Source: Anthoceros angustus (Eukaryota; Streptophyta; Anthocerotopsida; Anthocerotales; Anthocerotaceae). From it: a stretch of 64,000 nucleotides of DNA. A model generated the notes under the pieces. It searched no databases, was not told where the DNA came from, and saw only the letters and a list, made by a program, of their open reading frames with translations. Position numbers and translations under genes: made by a program. Positions 30,846 through 43,580 of the stretch are shown one piece after another. Within the stretch, counting starts at the first letter, position 1; each line of letters begins with the position of its first letter. Location of the stretch: the NCBI GenBank assembly GCA_010909165.1, contig MU008154.1, positions 1,380,360-1,444,359 of the forward strand, read 5' to 3'.

Positions 30846-33800
30846 AGATGTCGTCGCGGGCCTGCTAGGAGCGCGTCCAGTGTTTTCTAGCTTCTCAAGC
30901 CGGAATAGTTTGGACACAGAGTGTGCTTGAGAGTTGTGTGTGAGCAGCATTTGATTTCAGATTTCGTGTGCAATAGCAGCAGCAGCAAACTGTCTGCTTG
31001 CATCCCGGTTGCAGTGTGCGGTCTATTTTCTTTTACTCACAGTAGTTGGTGGCAGCATGGCTGAAAGGAAGTGTGGAGGGCGCAAGCTAGATGTGTTTGT
31101 GGTGGATAGTGTCAGCAAGCGGGTTTGCCACCACTGTCTTCATGAAACAAGGGCACAAGGGCGTCCGCAAATTGTGGATGATGAGAAGGTTGCAAAGTGG
31201 CAGCAGCCCTTTTGATGGGCTTACCAGGTGGACAGGCCCATGGTGCCGGAGTAGTCCTATGCAGAGCTCACAAAGTTTTTGATGCGGATTGAGGGTCATC
31301 ATGGCCGTTGTCCCATCGTGTTCTAGGTGCAAGCATCATTTGGTGCTCAATTTGGTGAGTAATGGTTGAAACATCCTTCTTTTGTCCTCTTATACTGAAT
31401 ATAATTATATAAAATTGATTTCGTTTCCAAATGGTCTGGTATTTTTATACCTAATAGTATTCTTATGTATGTATCTGAGGTTAAAATATGAAACTAGATT
31501 ATGGAAAAAAAAACCTTGAAAAAAAAACCCCCAATCCAAAGACGCTAGGACGGCGCAAACAAGGCTTGTAGGTGATGGTGATGGCGCCTAGGGAGTGCAT
31601 CATTCGAAGCCACAAACAAGTTGGCAATGTCAAGGTAGGCATCTACACGCAACAATCTGGATGCATCATGAGACACAACCTTGGAGAAACAGCCGTTGCT
31701 GCGATTGCCTATTGGGCGCGAGTGGTGGGTGGGTGAAATAGGGTAACATTTTAAGAGCTGCTGCCCTATGCACCTGCTTATAGCTCTCTTTTCTCTCTCT
31801 TTAGAGCAAAATAAAAGTTACCAGTTTTTTAACTTTCGCATTTTATAGTAAATGTTCGAGCCATTCTCAATCATTTTACCACAGTACTTTCATAGTTTTA
31901 CGGATATGCTGCATACTTTCTAGGTATATTCTACTGGGTTGAAGGGGTGTACACCGGTGATTTTGGATGTGCCTTGTCTTCAGAGTAATATTTCTTTTTC
32001 TACTCATTGTACGGTCCAAATAGAAAGTTTATCATTTCCAAGATCTCGTCAAAACGGGAATATTTCTACAAGCAATGGTAAGTGTAAGAAATTTTAGATA
32101 TTTGAATACAACCACTAAAAATCTCATATACTAACCTCAAACAGTGCAAACAACTCTTTTTGATTCTTCGATAGCTACAAACGAAGGTACAAACAGGGTT
32201 TAGGGTTTAGGGATTCAGTGGCCCCTCAGTTGTAGGGCATCGTGCCAAGTGATTGTGATCAGACATCTGAAGTTCAACATGACAGAAATATGGCTATATT
32301 GCCATCTTTGGATATAGTATTGCAGCATGGGACTGCGAATGGAAATCCAAGCAGTTTTGAGCAGCGACTTGCTGAGATCTCCCGAGAACGGGAGTTGGGG
32401 TATGATAGACAGAAACAGGAAAGGGAGTTTCAATGGCAAAAGGATTTGGAGGCACTGATTGAGAGGTAGGCGTACATTTGAATTACAGTGTCAAGCAAGA
32501 GAGAAAGCTCTTGAGATTCAGAGGCGAAAAAATGTGGAGAGGAGACAAGAGCACTTGAAACATTAAGAAAAACTCAATCAGCAGTAGAAAGAGCAGCAAG
32601 AGATTCAAAGATTGCACCACGAAAGACAACAGGAGCAGAAGAATGATAATGTGCCTCGAGAAATGCCCACTGCCATCCGCGAAAATCCGTCAGGATCAGT
32701 AAGTGTTGTTATGCTCTATTAAATCACTTTCAGCAGATTGAAAACTAATTGTAGTGTTCTATTAGGTTGTGACCTTACGGAAGGCGGACAATTTCTTGAA
32801 GCCCTCAACTTCATCACTTTCGGCCAACTATGATAATGTTGGACAAGTTGTATAATCAAGTCAAGTGGTCGTGAAAATTACATTTTCGAATTGTACAATT
32901 ACAGTCAATTTCCCAAAATAAGGTGAGTATCATTCCTTAAGTATACATGGTTATCTTGAATATTTCCTGTTCCCTAGTTATCTGACCTATTTTGCGTTTT
33001 GTCCTAACTTATGTTTTATTGTAGGTTTCAAATGGCAGAAATGGCAGTAGTAGAGTTCAATCTATTCTGGTATTTACTCTACATTATTTTAATTTGTATT
33101 TCATGCCATTCTGGATATATAGGAAACTCTGCAAAGAGGTATATCTTGGATCCGCATGAATATTACTTAACAGAAAATGTTTTTGCTAGAGAAAGAAGTC
33201 CCTTGCCAACAGTGGTGAAGGGTACTGCTAACAAACGAGTGGTTGCAGATGATGTAAACCCTGTTGGTGTCCCATCTCTCGGTCTACCGGATGGTGATTT
33301 CTCAGAACCTCAACCTGAGCCTATTTCTGCTCATGTTGAGGAGTCCCCAAGAGAAATTCCAGAAAATTGCTTGGACTTGGATATGAAGGGCCCAAGGGGC
33401 CCTAAAAGAAAGCGAGACTGGGATCTTGAACATGAGGTCCTGGATAGCCATCTGCATGAATTTGGTGAGTTCCATCGGGCCAGTTGAAATCATGATTGCG
33501 TTATTTGTGATGGACTATTTTGTTCAGTCCTGTGGTGTTTTATTGTAGGATTCATCTTGAGAGACTCTCCATCATTCTTTCCCATGAAAGATAGAGCCTA
33601 TTATGTGCTGAAGGCATTTTGCAATCCTTTAATCCATCCTTTTTGGGAGCAAAATGTTGCCACATTGCAGCTTGTGGAATCAAGTCTCCGGAAGACTATT
33701 TCAGGTCCTTGGACGTTTCATTGTGTTGTTCAATGCTTTTAAGTCCTAACTTACGATTTTGGAGGAATAATGTAAGGAATGAGGCTCGGCACTATTTGAA

Positions 33801-34316
33801 GGGTGAGAAGAAAGTCAAGACATACTTGCCAAAGAGCAGAAGAGGAATAAGAAGTATTCTTGAAAGAGGAACAGTAGATTGGCGTCATCGAAATAACAAA
33901 AACTTCTTTGCTGAAGAGCAGAGGTTGCTAGCAAGCCTTATAGCCACTATGGATTTGGAGGTCAACGACAGTTTGTGGATAGGTTCAAGGGTAGGTTTGG
34001 TAGGGACCCATCGTTGGAGGAGATCAGTGCTGTTGGGTCCAAGCCAGGACACTGGCTCAAGAAGCTACATGCATTTTGGAAGGCTAGCCAAACTGCAAGT
34101 CCTCCATTGGGGACTGAGAAGGATGTAGTAGGGAAGTTGGACAAGGCTGTGAATGTATGGAATCTTTTACATGAAGCAGGGTATGAGAGTGAAGAGTGTG
34201 ATGAAAAAGTCATGGAGGCAATTCTTCAGAAGAATGTTTTGGATGAAGGCTTCATGGTGGAGCATTTGCTTCCTCAAGCAGTGGCAAAGAAAGCAAAGAA
34301 ATCCACTGGCTAATCC
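30846..34316 (+). CDS. Multi-exon gene-like region of unknown function
   Basis: A series of plus-strand coding-like segments between AT-rich introns. 31009-31215 has a C-x2-C-H pair (KRVCHHC). 32242-32469 reads FEQRLAEISRERELGYDRQK and continues with a charged, probably coiled-coil stretch. 33120-33460 contains YILDPHEYYLTENVFARERS, then an acidic Pro-rich part and a KRKRDWDLEHE stretch. 33549-33700 has SPSFFPMKDRAYYVLKAFCN and HPFWEQN. 33770-34313 includes YLKGEKKVKTYLPKSRRGIR and DRFKGRFGRDPSLEEISAVG, and ends at a TAA after KKAKKSTG. Some boundaries have GT/AG sites (33113-33120, 33464-33549) but the full model is uncertain; a frame change lies near 33940. I do not recognise the family. 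Insertion of this region truncates the gypsy fragment, so it could be a mobile element. Confidence 0.35.
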
Positions 34317-34570
34317 ACGGTGAGAGTTTACACTCAATACCTTATCCTTGTTCGTTTAGGGTTTATTAGTGCTCTGATTAAGGTGGAAATTGTGTGACGC
34401 TTAGCTGGGGGACACTTTCTATTTTGCAGAGTTGGCTAAACTTGTGAACTGAGCATGCTCGAGACTGGAGGGTGGACTGGAGAAACTTGCTTGTTAGGTC
34501 TGTGGGTAGAAAGTGAATAGGCTGCCTGTATTGCATTTGTAGAGTTTCAAGTTCAAACTAAACCAAATGA

Positions 34571-35175
34571 CATTACTACGGGCCCCTGGACTATAGTGTT
34601 TTGTTTACTACGGAACTAAACTTTACAACGAAATAAAACTTTACTACAACCAAGTGACCTTTACAATGCGACTAAAGCAGGGCCCTCTTACACGAATTGA
34701 ACTTTACAACGAGGTGCACATTACAACGGAGGTGCACATTACAAGTGACCTTTACAATGGAGATGTACATTACAACGGATAATGTTGTAAAGAGTTTTAC
34801 AACGCCAAGAGGGTTAGTTAACTGGGTTATCTAACTAAGGTTTAGGGTATGAATCCGAACCTTGGTTAGCCAACTTGATTAACAAGACTAGAGTAAACTA
34901 ACCATGGTTGGAGGAACCCTAGTATTTAAAGCTGGAAAGTAGTAAGCAACTTTGTCTGATAAATAGTAGAAGATGTTGTAAAGGCTAGCAGATCACATCG
35001 GGTTTAGGTACACCACACATGCGCCCATCTACCGTATCTGAATACATGTGAGCCTTTACTACAGACTAAACTTTACTACAGACTAAACTTTACTACAGTG
35101 TTTTACTACAACCTTAGTAAAGTCATAGTAAAATGTAGTAATGTCCGTAGTAAAAGGGCCCGCTTCCTAGTAGTG
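34571..35175. mobile_element. Non-autonomous CACTA-like element (about 605 bp)
   Basis: The right end CCTAGTAGTG (35166-35175) matches the terminus of the CACTA element at 14.1-18.5 kb. The left end CATTACTACGGGCCC (34571) is an imperfect inverted partner sharing GGGCCC. The interior is full of TTTACAACG and TTTACTACA motifs in both orientations and has the ACTAAGGTTTAG-type stretch also seen near 18.2 kb. No coding capacity. A matching 3-bp target duplication is not evident, so the left boundary is uncertain. Confidence 0.6.
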
Positions 35176-36775
35176 TCCTCTCGCCGTTCCCTCCTGCTTC
35201 CGATCTTCTTGAGCAGATCCGCCTTCCTTTCCCCTTAGGCCCTTCCTCCTCTCTCATGACCCTCATTTTAGTCGTGGCGGGCGCCCGGCGGCTCGCCCTC
35301 CCGCCTCATGCGATGGTGCCTTGGAGGCCCACTCCTGAGTGTGGCGCGGCCGGTAGGCAGCGCCTGATTCCTCCGACTTCAAAGCCTCGCATCGAGCACC
35401 CCCCGGCCATGGCGGCTCTGAAGCGGCGCCTCTACCACCTCCGGTGATCAGCAACCCCGGTGTTTCATAAGGCATGAAAACCCGCGCCACTGTCGTCTGT
35501 GCGTCCGAATTTTCTTCATCCGAATGTCCCAGATATCGTGCATTGGCCCATAGTCTTCATCCTCGGGATGAGTCGGTGCCCTCCTCGTTATGCATCCTTC
35601 TTCTCCTCCTCGCGTCCTGGCTCTTGGCTCTTAGCCATGACCCTCCTGTGTTGAACGACTGCTTGTGTGATTTCGCGCGCGTCACGATGAACGCATTCCC
35701 CAAGGCCTGGCGATGAACAATGCTCGATGTTAGAGACAACCACAAATGAAGCAAAACATTGGAAAGCGGTGGATCGAGTTGCAGTCTGGGTTAACAAGCT
35801 TGTTAAAACGGTTCGCTTTGGCGGTTGGCACTTGATCACAAGATTGTTGAACGATCTCGAACATTCGATAGCTCGGGACCTGGCACCGCATCAAATTCTT
35901 GGGGCCTTGTAATGCGAGCAAGCGTACTGAGATCCCCATTCGACATGTCCAATGTTGCCCCACCTGACCGACCCCTTGCCCGTTGATTGGCGGTGCATCC
36001 TTGTAACCCATAATCCACGGCTTGTATAGCGTCAAAACATGCTCGTCTCGTGGATCCCGAACAACCATCCAATCCTTGTCCAAGACCTTCACGCATCCAT
36101 CCGAGCTCCCGTCGATATGTTGTCTCCTCGCGTATGGCGAAGGAATAGGAACCACCCTCTTCCCACCCTTCTCCACCTTCTCTCCATGGCCTCCTCGATT
36201 TTGTTGTGGAAGCCTTTGCCCAGGCTTCGGACTTGATGGCCCGCTGCGAGCTGCCCTTTCTGCCCCAGCTAGCATGTCCTCCCAAAGGCAGGTCTTCCAC
36301 CGCATCGCGCCTTCGCGTCTTTGCTTTCCGCTCACTCTCGTTTTCTTCGTCCTCTGCCGACAGATCCGGATTCAAGTCATACGATCCTTCTTGCTTTCGC
36401 CCATCGCCATCACCTTCATTTCGGCAGGCCAATTCGGATGGGCCTTCCTTCTCGCTAATCAATTCCGGAACAAAGCGTCGATGGATTACAAATCGGTGCA
36501 AACACGGAAAGTGAGAAAACCACAGCGGTAGCGTCGGTCTCCCTCGCCCAATTTCTCCAGCGTTCCGCAATCAAGGGGTTAGAGATGGCGCTCGCACTCT
36601 CATCGCGCTCGAGAAGTCGGACCCGCTCAGCGCTCCGTCGCGCAAAGCTTGCTCGCCGTTCTTGAGGGTAGTTCGCTCACGCCGGTTTTGTATGCCCGTT
36701 AAACTTGCTTTTTTAAGCGCCCGGCCATAACTCGTTCACCTCTCCAGTGAATAATTACTTTAAGTTAGGGTTTCC
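35176..36775. other. Unassigned GC-rich region
   Basis: A GC-rich block with long overlapping frames in several phases. On the minus strand 36335-35730 has VKVLDKDWMVVRDPRDEHVL and LYKPWIMGYKDAPP, which look coding. 36570-35836 is a low-complexity charged frame. Neither matches a family I know, and they overlap in different phases. I make no gene call. Confidence 0.3.
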
Positions 36776-36818
36776 TGGTTGCTCCAACTAGCCGATGGTT
36801 CGAACCCCGGTGGGCACA
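36776..36818 (+). other. tRNA 3'-half-like sequence
   Basis: GATGGTTCGAACCCCGGTGG resembles a tRNA T-arm with box B, preceded by a short stretch with no complete D-arm or anticodon arm. It is too incomplete for a tRNA gene and may be a SINE or tRNA relic. Confidence 0.25.
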
Positions 36819-37829
36819 TTATTAACGCCGCCATGTTGTACCTACAGGTTAACGTCTACCGCTTTTTCCCATTGCGGTTTGTTTTAATTACAAACCATAA
36901 TGACTTTCCCGTTACTTGCCTCCACTGCAAGCATTAGTAACTTAACGACGTTTTCTTCAACAATGGTTTTATATGGTTGGTGACTGTTATTCAGCAAACG
37001 GCCTCCCAGGAAGGCTTAGACATTTCAGCGTATCTGATGTTAGAATGAACCTTGCCTTCTTTCAATTCCTCCACTATCGTCCTACCTCGGAAGACGCCCA
37101 ACAAAATGCTTGGCCACTCACTTGCGGAGGGCGGCGATGTAAGCCTTGGCTTTCGGTCGAATATCGTCGTCGTGGATGCGTTCTTGTGTGCAAACATGTC
37201 CTCATTCCCTGTTTGATTATGCGGCTTGACTTTGCGGATGGTGAGGTCAATCCCAATATGAAAGACATCTTCCGAAAAGCAACGACGAGGAGAAGGCGGG
37301 TGAATACCCCAGGCGTCGCAAGGTCGGCGAAGACATCTCCGATTCTCCTCGCCACTCACGGGTCCTCAAGGTTTGTTTCATCACCGGATTCTAATGGAGG
37401 TTGACTTTGTGAATTTTATCCTCTACTAGCGCCAAGTCTTTGCCACCCCGCCGCGTACGGAGGTGGCCGACATCGCCGGCTCTCGGCCTCCCTACCATTC
37501 CGAGGTGCCCGCGGACACCAAGAAATCTTAACGGTATGCCGCTGGAAGGATCTCCATGCAAACAACGGTGTGAGCAAGCGGCTGAGCTAACCGAGGCCCT
37601 CCCAAGGGTGGGCTCCGAATGCGTGGAGGCAGATTGTTCGCTGCAGTGGAGTCCGTCACGCACCATCAGACGAGCGAAGACTGCGGCAATCCACCGCATG
37701 AGGAGGCGATTTCGAGCGATCCGGAGATCGACATCCGCCATCTTATCACCCCAAACCCGGTGAGACTTTGGTGTGCGAAACTACGAGTGTCGGTGCGGAA
37801 GAGGCGGTGCGGGGTCTCAATGAGGAAAT
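36819..37829. other. Unassigned region
   Basis: Short frames only. A plus-strand stretch near 37619-37750 (THHQTSEDCGNPPHEEAISS, then DPEIDIRHLITPNP) could be the N-terminal part of the transposon gene that follows, but this is not certain. Confidence 0.3.
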
Positions 37830-39300
37830 GTGAAGTCGAAAGTATCAACATTGATTTGAAGGCATGTTGCAATCGATGTGTCTCCAGATTGACAAAAGAA
37901 AGGTTTCGTGAACAACGATATCGCTATTTACGGATGGGGAGGCGAGGCAGGAAACATTTTGGAATCCACGATACGGGTTGTGCGGCAGGATGCAGGTAAC
38001 GTCAAAGTTGTGACTCATCTTGGGGCGGATCCTTTTAGATCTTGTGCGCCTTGAGTGTATTGCCTCGGCCGGTGGTATGAAGAGTTGAAGAGTAGAGTCA
38101 TCAATGCACCGTGGGATGCTATGAGGCCGAATCCAAAAGCATCTCACCATGCATTAAGTGCAATAGCTGGATGGACAATGCTTTCCTCAACATGGTGAGA
38201 CTTCCAAATATCGAGGTCTTCAACTTACCCGACACATACACAAAACTAGAAATTTGGAGTGAATATAGGCGGCATTGTGAACAAAGAGGTCGGTGATGTG
38301 ACCTCGCACAGTTCTTGAAGCTATGGAAAGGGCACTTCAACAGGTAAAGATTCCAAAGTCTAATGATTCTCTACTTGCTCGCTGTCTGGATTGAAAACAA
38401 CTATACGAAATACAATCTCAAAGGTTGATCAAGGTAAGTTACATTGTTATCCTTATCCCTTGCTTTCCGCATCTGAGGGTTGTTGACCACATGTGGGCCA
38501 AACCTCAATGGCGATGTATATATGAGTATGTGAATGTGCCCACAGTCTCGCATCTAAGGAGGTCCCGGCCTTCCGGGCTTGGAAATGCACACAAATGTGT
38601 TCCTTGACATATCATTGGGTCAAAATCGTGGTGGGAGGAGGGGTGGAGGAAGGTCAAGTTGGCGGTGTCCATGACATACATTGCCATGTCGGGAGGTGAT
38701 GCAGCCACGATGATTGCTGGACATCATACTATGTTTTTGTCTTGTAAGTTGACAACTTTAAAGGGCTCACAAAACTACGGTGTGCATATGTTATGTGCGA
38801 GAAATATCAAAAGCATTGGGCGCCCATGACGTGGCGTGCGAAGATGACAAAACACCGGAGCAAGAGTTATGTTGAACCACATAAGTATATGCTGCTATGT
38901 ATCGATGGCATGGACCAGAAGAAGACAGAGCTACCGCACATGTTGAGGTGGCCGAAAAACCTAGACGAGGAATGCCGCATTTCCGTTCACGTGGTCGGGT
39001 GCATGATCCACAACTACACCCACAAAGCCACGGCGTTTTTGCACTACGCCAACCTCCGGAATGATGCCAATTTGACTATCAGCGTCATTCAAGATGTCAT
39101 CCACAACTATGATGGTGTGCTGCCCAAAGTGTTGTATTTGCAACTTGACAATACATGTCGGGAGAACAAGAATCAGCTATTGTTTGCATATTTGAACATG
39201 CTCGTTGATATGGGCACGTTCGAAAAAGTGAAGGTGGGATTCCTCTTGGTTGGTCACACCATGATCAAATAGACCGATGTTTTCCTTTTCCAAAAGCCTT
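37830..39300 (+). pseudogene. DUF7869-like transposon gene, copy 1 (degenerate)
   Basis: Pieces in order, in shifting frames, resemble large uncharacterised proteins with a C-terminal DUF7869-type domain, found in algae, plants and animals. A CCNRCVSRLTKERFREQRYR cysteine region lies near 37860. LKLWKGHFN, VKIPKSND and a C-x2-C pair follow at 38310-38390. The open frame 38793-39272 has CEKYQKHWAPM and LLCIDGMDQKKTELPH, then HVVGCMIHNYTHKATAFLHY and VLYLQLDNTCRENKNQLLFA, and ends at VGFLLVGHT. The conserved D-x-T...ENKN and VGHTH motifs may be catalytic in a DDE-like fold (inference). The frame is lost after VGHT. A homologous copy lies at 46854-48526. Confidence 0.55.
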
Positions 39301-41480
39301 AAACACAAAGAAGCGCTACCGCTACCGTGTTAGCGGACGATGCGGAGGCATATACTCCCTCTCCGGAGGTGAAGGTTCATTGGAGGTTCCATTTCGGACA
39401 TATGTCATGTCTGAGCGGGGGAGGAGGTGAAGTATGCGGTGAAGAAGTTGAATGTCATACGGCGCAGTTCAAAATTACGCGAGGACAAACTGGCAGTCTG
39501 TCACGATCATCGAGCAAGATTCAACTTCACCGCTTTGGGAAACGGAGGCAGTTTGGAGTTTTAAATTTCGTTCCGAGGCCATAACAATCGCCTTTGATGT
39601 CCTTACGTGCAGGATAAAAAGGAACTGGGGCACTCACACCCACAAGGTGTGGCTCATTTGAAGGATGGGTTAGTGGGTTTGCGACCTTATGTAGAAGAGT
39701 ACAAGTGGTGGGAAGAATTAGGTTGACGGCCAGATTCTTTGTTATTGTCGAAAACCACATCGGCCTTGTTCGGACCGTCCTTGGAAATGGTTCTCCCGTC
39801 TTTGAAGAGGAAGAGACAAGAGCCCTTCATGTACCGATGAAGCTTTGCTAGAGGAAACCTGAGGAGCTTCCCCAGCGAGATATGTACCGGAGCATATCAA
39901 AACATTGGAAGGCGTGAAATGGCGGTTGAATGGCGATATTGCGAGATCAAGAAGGAATGTTCCTCGCTGCCATGCACCACACACAAGACCTTTACGGATT
40001 GGGAAAGTAGCAGACGTGAGGTTGGATGCACCACAACCTCACTTTCTTATCCAGTATCGGACGGATCATGGGAGCGTCTGCGGTATGTAGAGGAATATAT
40101 ACTACGAGGCGGCAAACAAGATGGAAGCCTTTGGGAAAAAGGGGAATAAGGTATTTTATCCCAAAACATACAGAGGTCTATGTCAATGATAATCATCCTT
40201 TATTACGGTTTTATTTTGAATGCGGAAACATTTGTATGCGGTGGACAAAAAGCGATCGAGGACAAATTGAGCGGGTGCGCGGATTCATACAACCAGCCGG
40301 TCAAAGTGTGGCGAGGATAGCGATGACAATAATGGGGCCAGGCCAGCGATGTGGCGTGAACTCGGGGACGAATAGCTATTGGCGTGGGGCGACCGGCTGA
40401 ACCATTCTCATTAGGGGTTGTATGGATGTGGCTCCCCACTTCACGTGTCCATTACGCCCATCCTTTCCAACTTAATTGCGATGGAAGGGTGGGAGGCGCC
40501 GGCTGGCCGGCGCCCCCCATTCCTCGTGTTGCTGTAAGTGCATAACTTTATATTGAAGTAGCTGCAATGACGGTTGCATATACCACGTGTTTTAGGCTGA
40601 GTATTGATGGACTGTGTCACGCGAATATGGTGCGTGTGATAAGCGGTTTGGGGGTGTTTATACAACACCGGCAACAACATGACCCCCACGCAAGGTTACA
40701 TTCTATGCCATTCCAAAGGAAGTGGTGACCATGCGATATCAAAACATGTGGAATGTGCCCTTGTTGTGGACAATGGCGAGGCGCCGGCCGCCGCCTCGTG
40801 GAACATGCCACGCACCACATCCACTGCTCAAATTCATTACGAAGGCGGTGCCCAAGTGGATAGCAAACATGTTCCATGTGACCTTCCACATGGTGAGGCA
40901 AGGGAGGCGCCGGCCCGGCGCCCATCCTGCCTCCACCGTGTTCAAAATAGGCGAAGGATCACACATTACACAGGCAAGCGAAATTTTCTTCCCATAAATA
41001 TGTTGATGGTTTGAACTGTCATGAAAATTGCATAACCCTTCCATAGTGCGTTCGATTCATGATTTACGTGTATTGCTTGACCGGCAAACAGGGTGTGCAT
41101 AGTGGGTCTTGTTTTGGCCGAAACAAATGGTTAAGGGAAGAGGGTCACCCTTCGGCAGTCATATGAACCAACGGAAAACTCGTATGATCCAAGAGCCGGA
41201 CCCTTTTTTTCGGTATGGTTTCCTAATAATAGCTAAACCCACAGCTTTTAGACCCATCACCAACCCTCTTCAGCGGTTATTCACAAAAAACCCCCATCGA
41301 GGATATTCCCCCCCTTCAAAATTTATGGTGGGACCTTCACAACTACACAATGCGCACTTTTAGTAGGTGGCAAATTCCACATCTGCAGGGCTTCCCCTTC
41401 AAGCTCCACTCTTGCTGCACGTTCAACACTAGCAGAACCCTCCGTTGGAGTGAAAGGCTTCGTCAACCAGTCTGGCACTG
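39301..41480. other. Degenerate region downstream of the DUF7869-like gene
   Basis: It probably includes the decayed tail of the transposon gene (for example IRYFIPKHTEVYVNDNHPLL at 40140-40210), then spacer with three GC-rich palindromes near 40497, 40780 and 40905. 40720-40920 contains two related stretches around CATGTGGAATGTGCC and CATGTGACCTTCCACATGG. No intact gene is seen. Confidence 0.35.
40495..40925. repeat. GC-rich palindromes with a GGCGCCGGC core
   Basis: GGCGCCGGCTGGCCGGCGCC (40497-40516), GCGCCGGCCGCCGCC-type sequence near 40778 and GGCGCCGGCCCGGCGCC near 40905 are inverted repeats with the same arm and different centres. A similar arm occurs near 58533. Confidence 0.75.
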
Positions 41481-42265
41481 GCTCCTACGCATGTTCATCT
41501 GCCTCACCCATTTTGCACAAACCATATGGAAGAGCTGGTTCTTCCACCAGGTTTTTCTCACTTGTTGCCAATGCTGTAGTTATCGTAGAAGTTTTAACAA
41601 TAATGTCAGCTCCTAGAGTTGGGGCTGCCACAACACATGTTGTCACATAAGGTGTATCATCCTCAACTACTGGAGGTGGCAGGGTGCCTTTGTCCACGTA
41701 GTCACTGCCAGGAGGGTTTGCCAAAAATTGTGACACTACATCCAGTAGTTTTGACATCATCCAATGGTTCAACATTGTTCCCTGCTGGAGAGACACGGTC
41801 AAGTGTGTGAAAAATTACAATTTTCCGTTTTTCCATCCGGTGCGACGGTGTTGACGCCTTTGGAATAGGTAATCCGATCATGTGGTGGCATGGCCATGAC
41901 ATGGGGTATCTGTATGCTGAGGGGAGGCTGAGGCCAAGCCTGCTATATGTGCTATGCAAGCAGTCTGGCATCCTCAAGAAGGTTAAGAAGGAGTAGGTAC
42001 TCGATCCGCGTATATCCGAGTATCGTACAAAGGCATGGGAAAATGGTCCTTTTCTGGCGGCGTTAAGCTTTCTCCTGATAGACGAATCATCCCTGCTTTT
42101 CTTCTCGACAACAATGGCGCCACCCACTCACTGCTCACGATTGGGAAGATGATACGCTTCGGATACTTATCCAGACTTCTTGACCTTGAGCGAGTGCTTG
42201 GGATTCATTTATCTTGCGAATCCGGCGCAGCACCGCCTCAAGCCGATTCTATCGGTGTTGGCCGT
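41481..42265 (-). other. Unassigned, some coding-like sequence
   Basis: The minus-strand frame 41802-41485 (105 codons) reads ASTITTALATSEKNLVEEPA-like sequence without a recognisable motif. 42127-41702 overlaps it in another phase. No call is made. Confidence 0.25.
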
Positions 42266-43393
42266 TTAATGCCCTTCATGTCCGTAACCTTGAAAGCGAA
42301 CACCTCGCGTAAGCCAACAAGCAGGTGTGAGGTCTTGTTTCAGCTCCGATGGCATACCCTTGAATTTTAGGAATTTCCTTGGGCGAACCTCCACATCTTC
42401 CACATCGTCAGGATTGACCGTCTCTCTTTCCCTCGCCGCTTCACTACGCCCAAAGCCATCATCCTCTACCCGCGGTTCATCTTCACGCATCCCCCATTCT
42501 CGGAAGAGTTCGTCTGAGGTGAACCGAGTTACTTCTTCGGGGTCCTCCTCATCCGGGAGGGGGGTTCCTGCCTTTTGTCCGCCCTCCGCGACTTCCACTT
42601 GGAAGCAGCTGATCACCTCTGCTCCGAAGGTGTCCCTCCGATAGTCCATTTCTTCTTCGGACCACGAGATTTTTGGAAAAGGGTAGTCCTCATTCGTATC
42701 CTCGCGCTCATCGTCCCCACTTGTCTTGGAGTGTACCTTCTGTGGTCTTGTGGTTTCACCCACGAGTATGTCCCTTACTCAGTGTCGCCACCGTCCTTCC
42801 TTCCTCGGATCCCAGTCCAGCGGCTTGAAGTGTATTTCCTTCCGTCCGAAGTGTAGTTTTATGCGAGTCCTGAGGCGCAGACCTCATTACGGGGTCAGCC
42901 GGGTCTGATGGCAATCTAATGTATGGGGCTCAGCTATGGTGGCTTGGACTGGGACAACTCCCCAGGCGCTCGCGCGACATGTCCGCCATCCCGAGGGTCT
43001 TGGTGGATGGCTCAAGGTGGTGAACCCCAGCCGTCTTGCGGTGGCCTCGGTGATGAGGTTCACTCCTGACCCCGTGTCGAGCGCGTTTTTTAATCACACA
43101 CCCGCCCATTTCCACACACTGGCGCCCGAGTCCGTATGAGATACTACTCTTACCTCTACGTTCTTGCCCTTCCGGGCCAAGGAATTCCGGCGTGGTTGCG
43201 TTTCCCTGATGGCCCTCCGGACTTCCTGCCAATACTTCGGGTTGTCTTTTAACAACTGCCTGAGGGACACCAAGTGTTGTTGGTCCATCATCAAGTCGGC
43301 CACCTTGAAAGGCCCGGGTGGTTCCTCTGCTGCGTCACGCATCCACCTTGACCCTTCCAGCGTTTTGCCACCGCCCTTTGGTGGTCGGACCAC
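42266..43393 (-). pseudogene. Retrotransposon gag-protease fragment
   Basis: On the minus strand, 43393-43094 reads PGPFKVADLMMDQQHLVSLR and DNPKYWQEVRRAIRETQPRR, then VVSHTDSG. After a frame change comes ALDTGSGVNLITEATARRLG, a clear retropepsin active site (DTGS at 43067-43078), with a second Gly-Val-Val-Pro-Val-Gln strand downstream. After another change the frame 42763-42266 is an acidic linker (EVTRFTSDELFREWGMREDE). The DTG active site differs from the DHG of element 1, so it is another gypsy-like lineage. RT is not seen downstream, and both ends are lost. Confidence 0.55.
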
Positions 43394-43407
43394 TTCTGGG
43401 TCCTTAC

Positions 43408-43580
43408 CTAAAAATAAAGAATAACAAAGATAACCTCCAAAAAAAAGAAGAGTAGAAACAAAACAACCATAAAGCCCTCACTAAAATTGGAATCTAGCAG
43501 GTAAATTGTCCCCAAATCCATAGGAAAGCTCTCCAGCTTAACCGTTGCAGCTTAAAGCTCATGGCGACGATGAATTCATA
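43408..43580. repeat. Isolated unit of the right-end satellite
   Basis: AAAATAAAGAATAACAAAGA through CTCTCCAGCTTAACCG and AGCTCATGGCGACGA matches one unit of the AT-rich array at 63.2-64.0 kb, almost 20 kb away. Confidence 0.9.

Noticed and set aside
35836-36570. 244-codon minus-strand frame
   Set aside because: Low-complexity charged sequence overlapping another long frame; no family match and no splice or start support.
36776-36818. Complete tRNA gene
   Set aside because: Only a T-arm-like 3' half is present.
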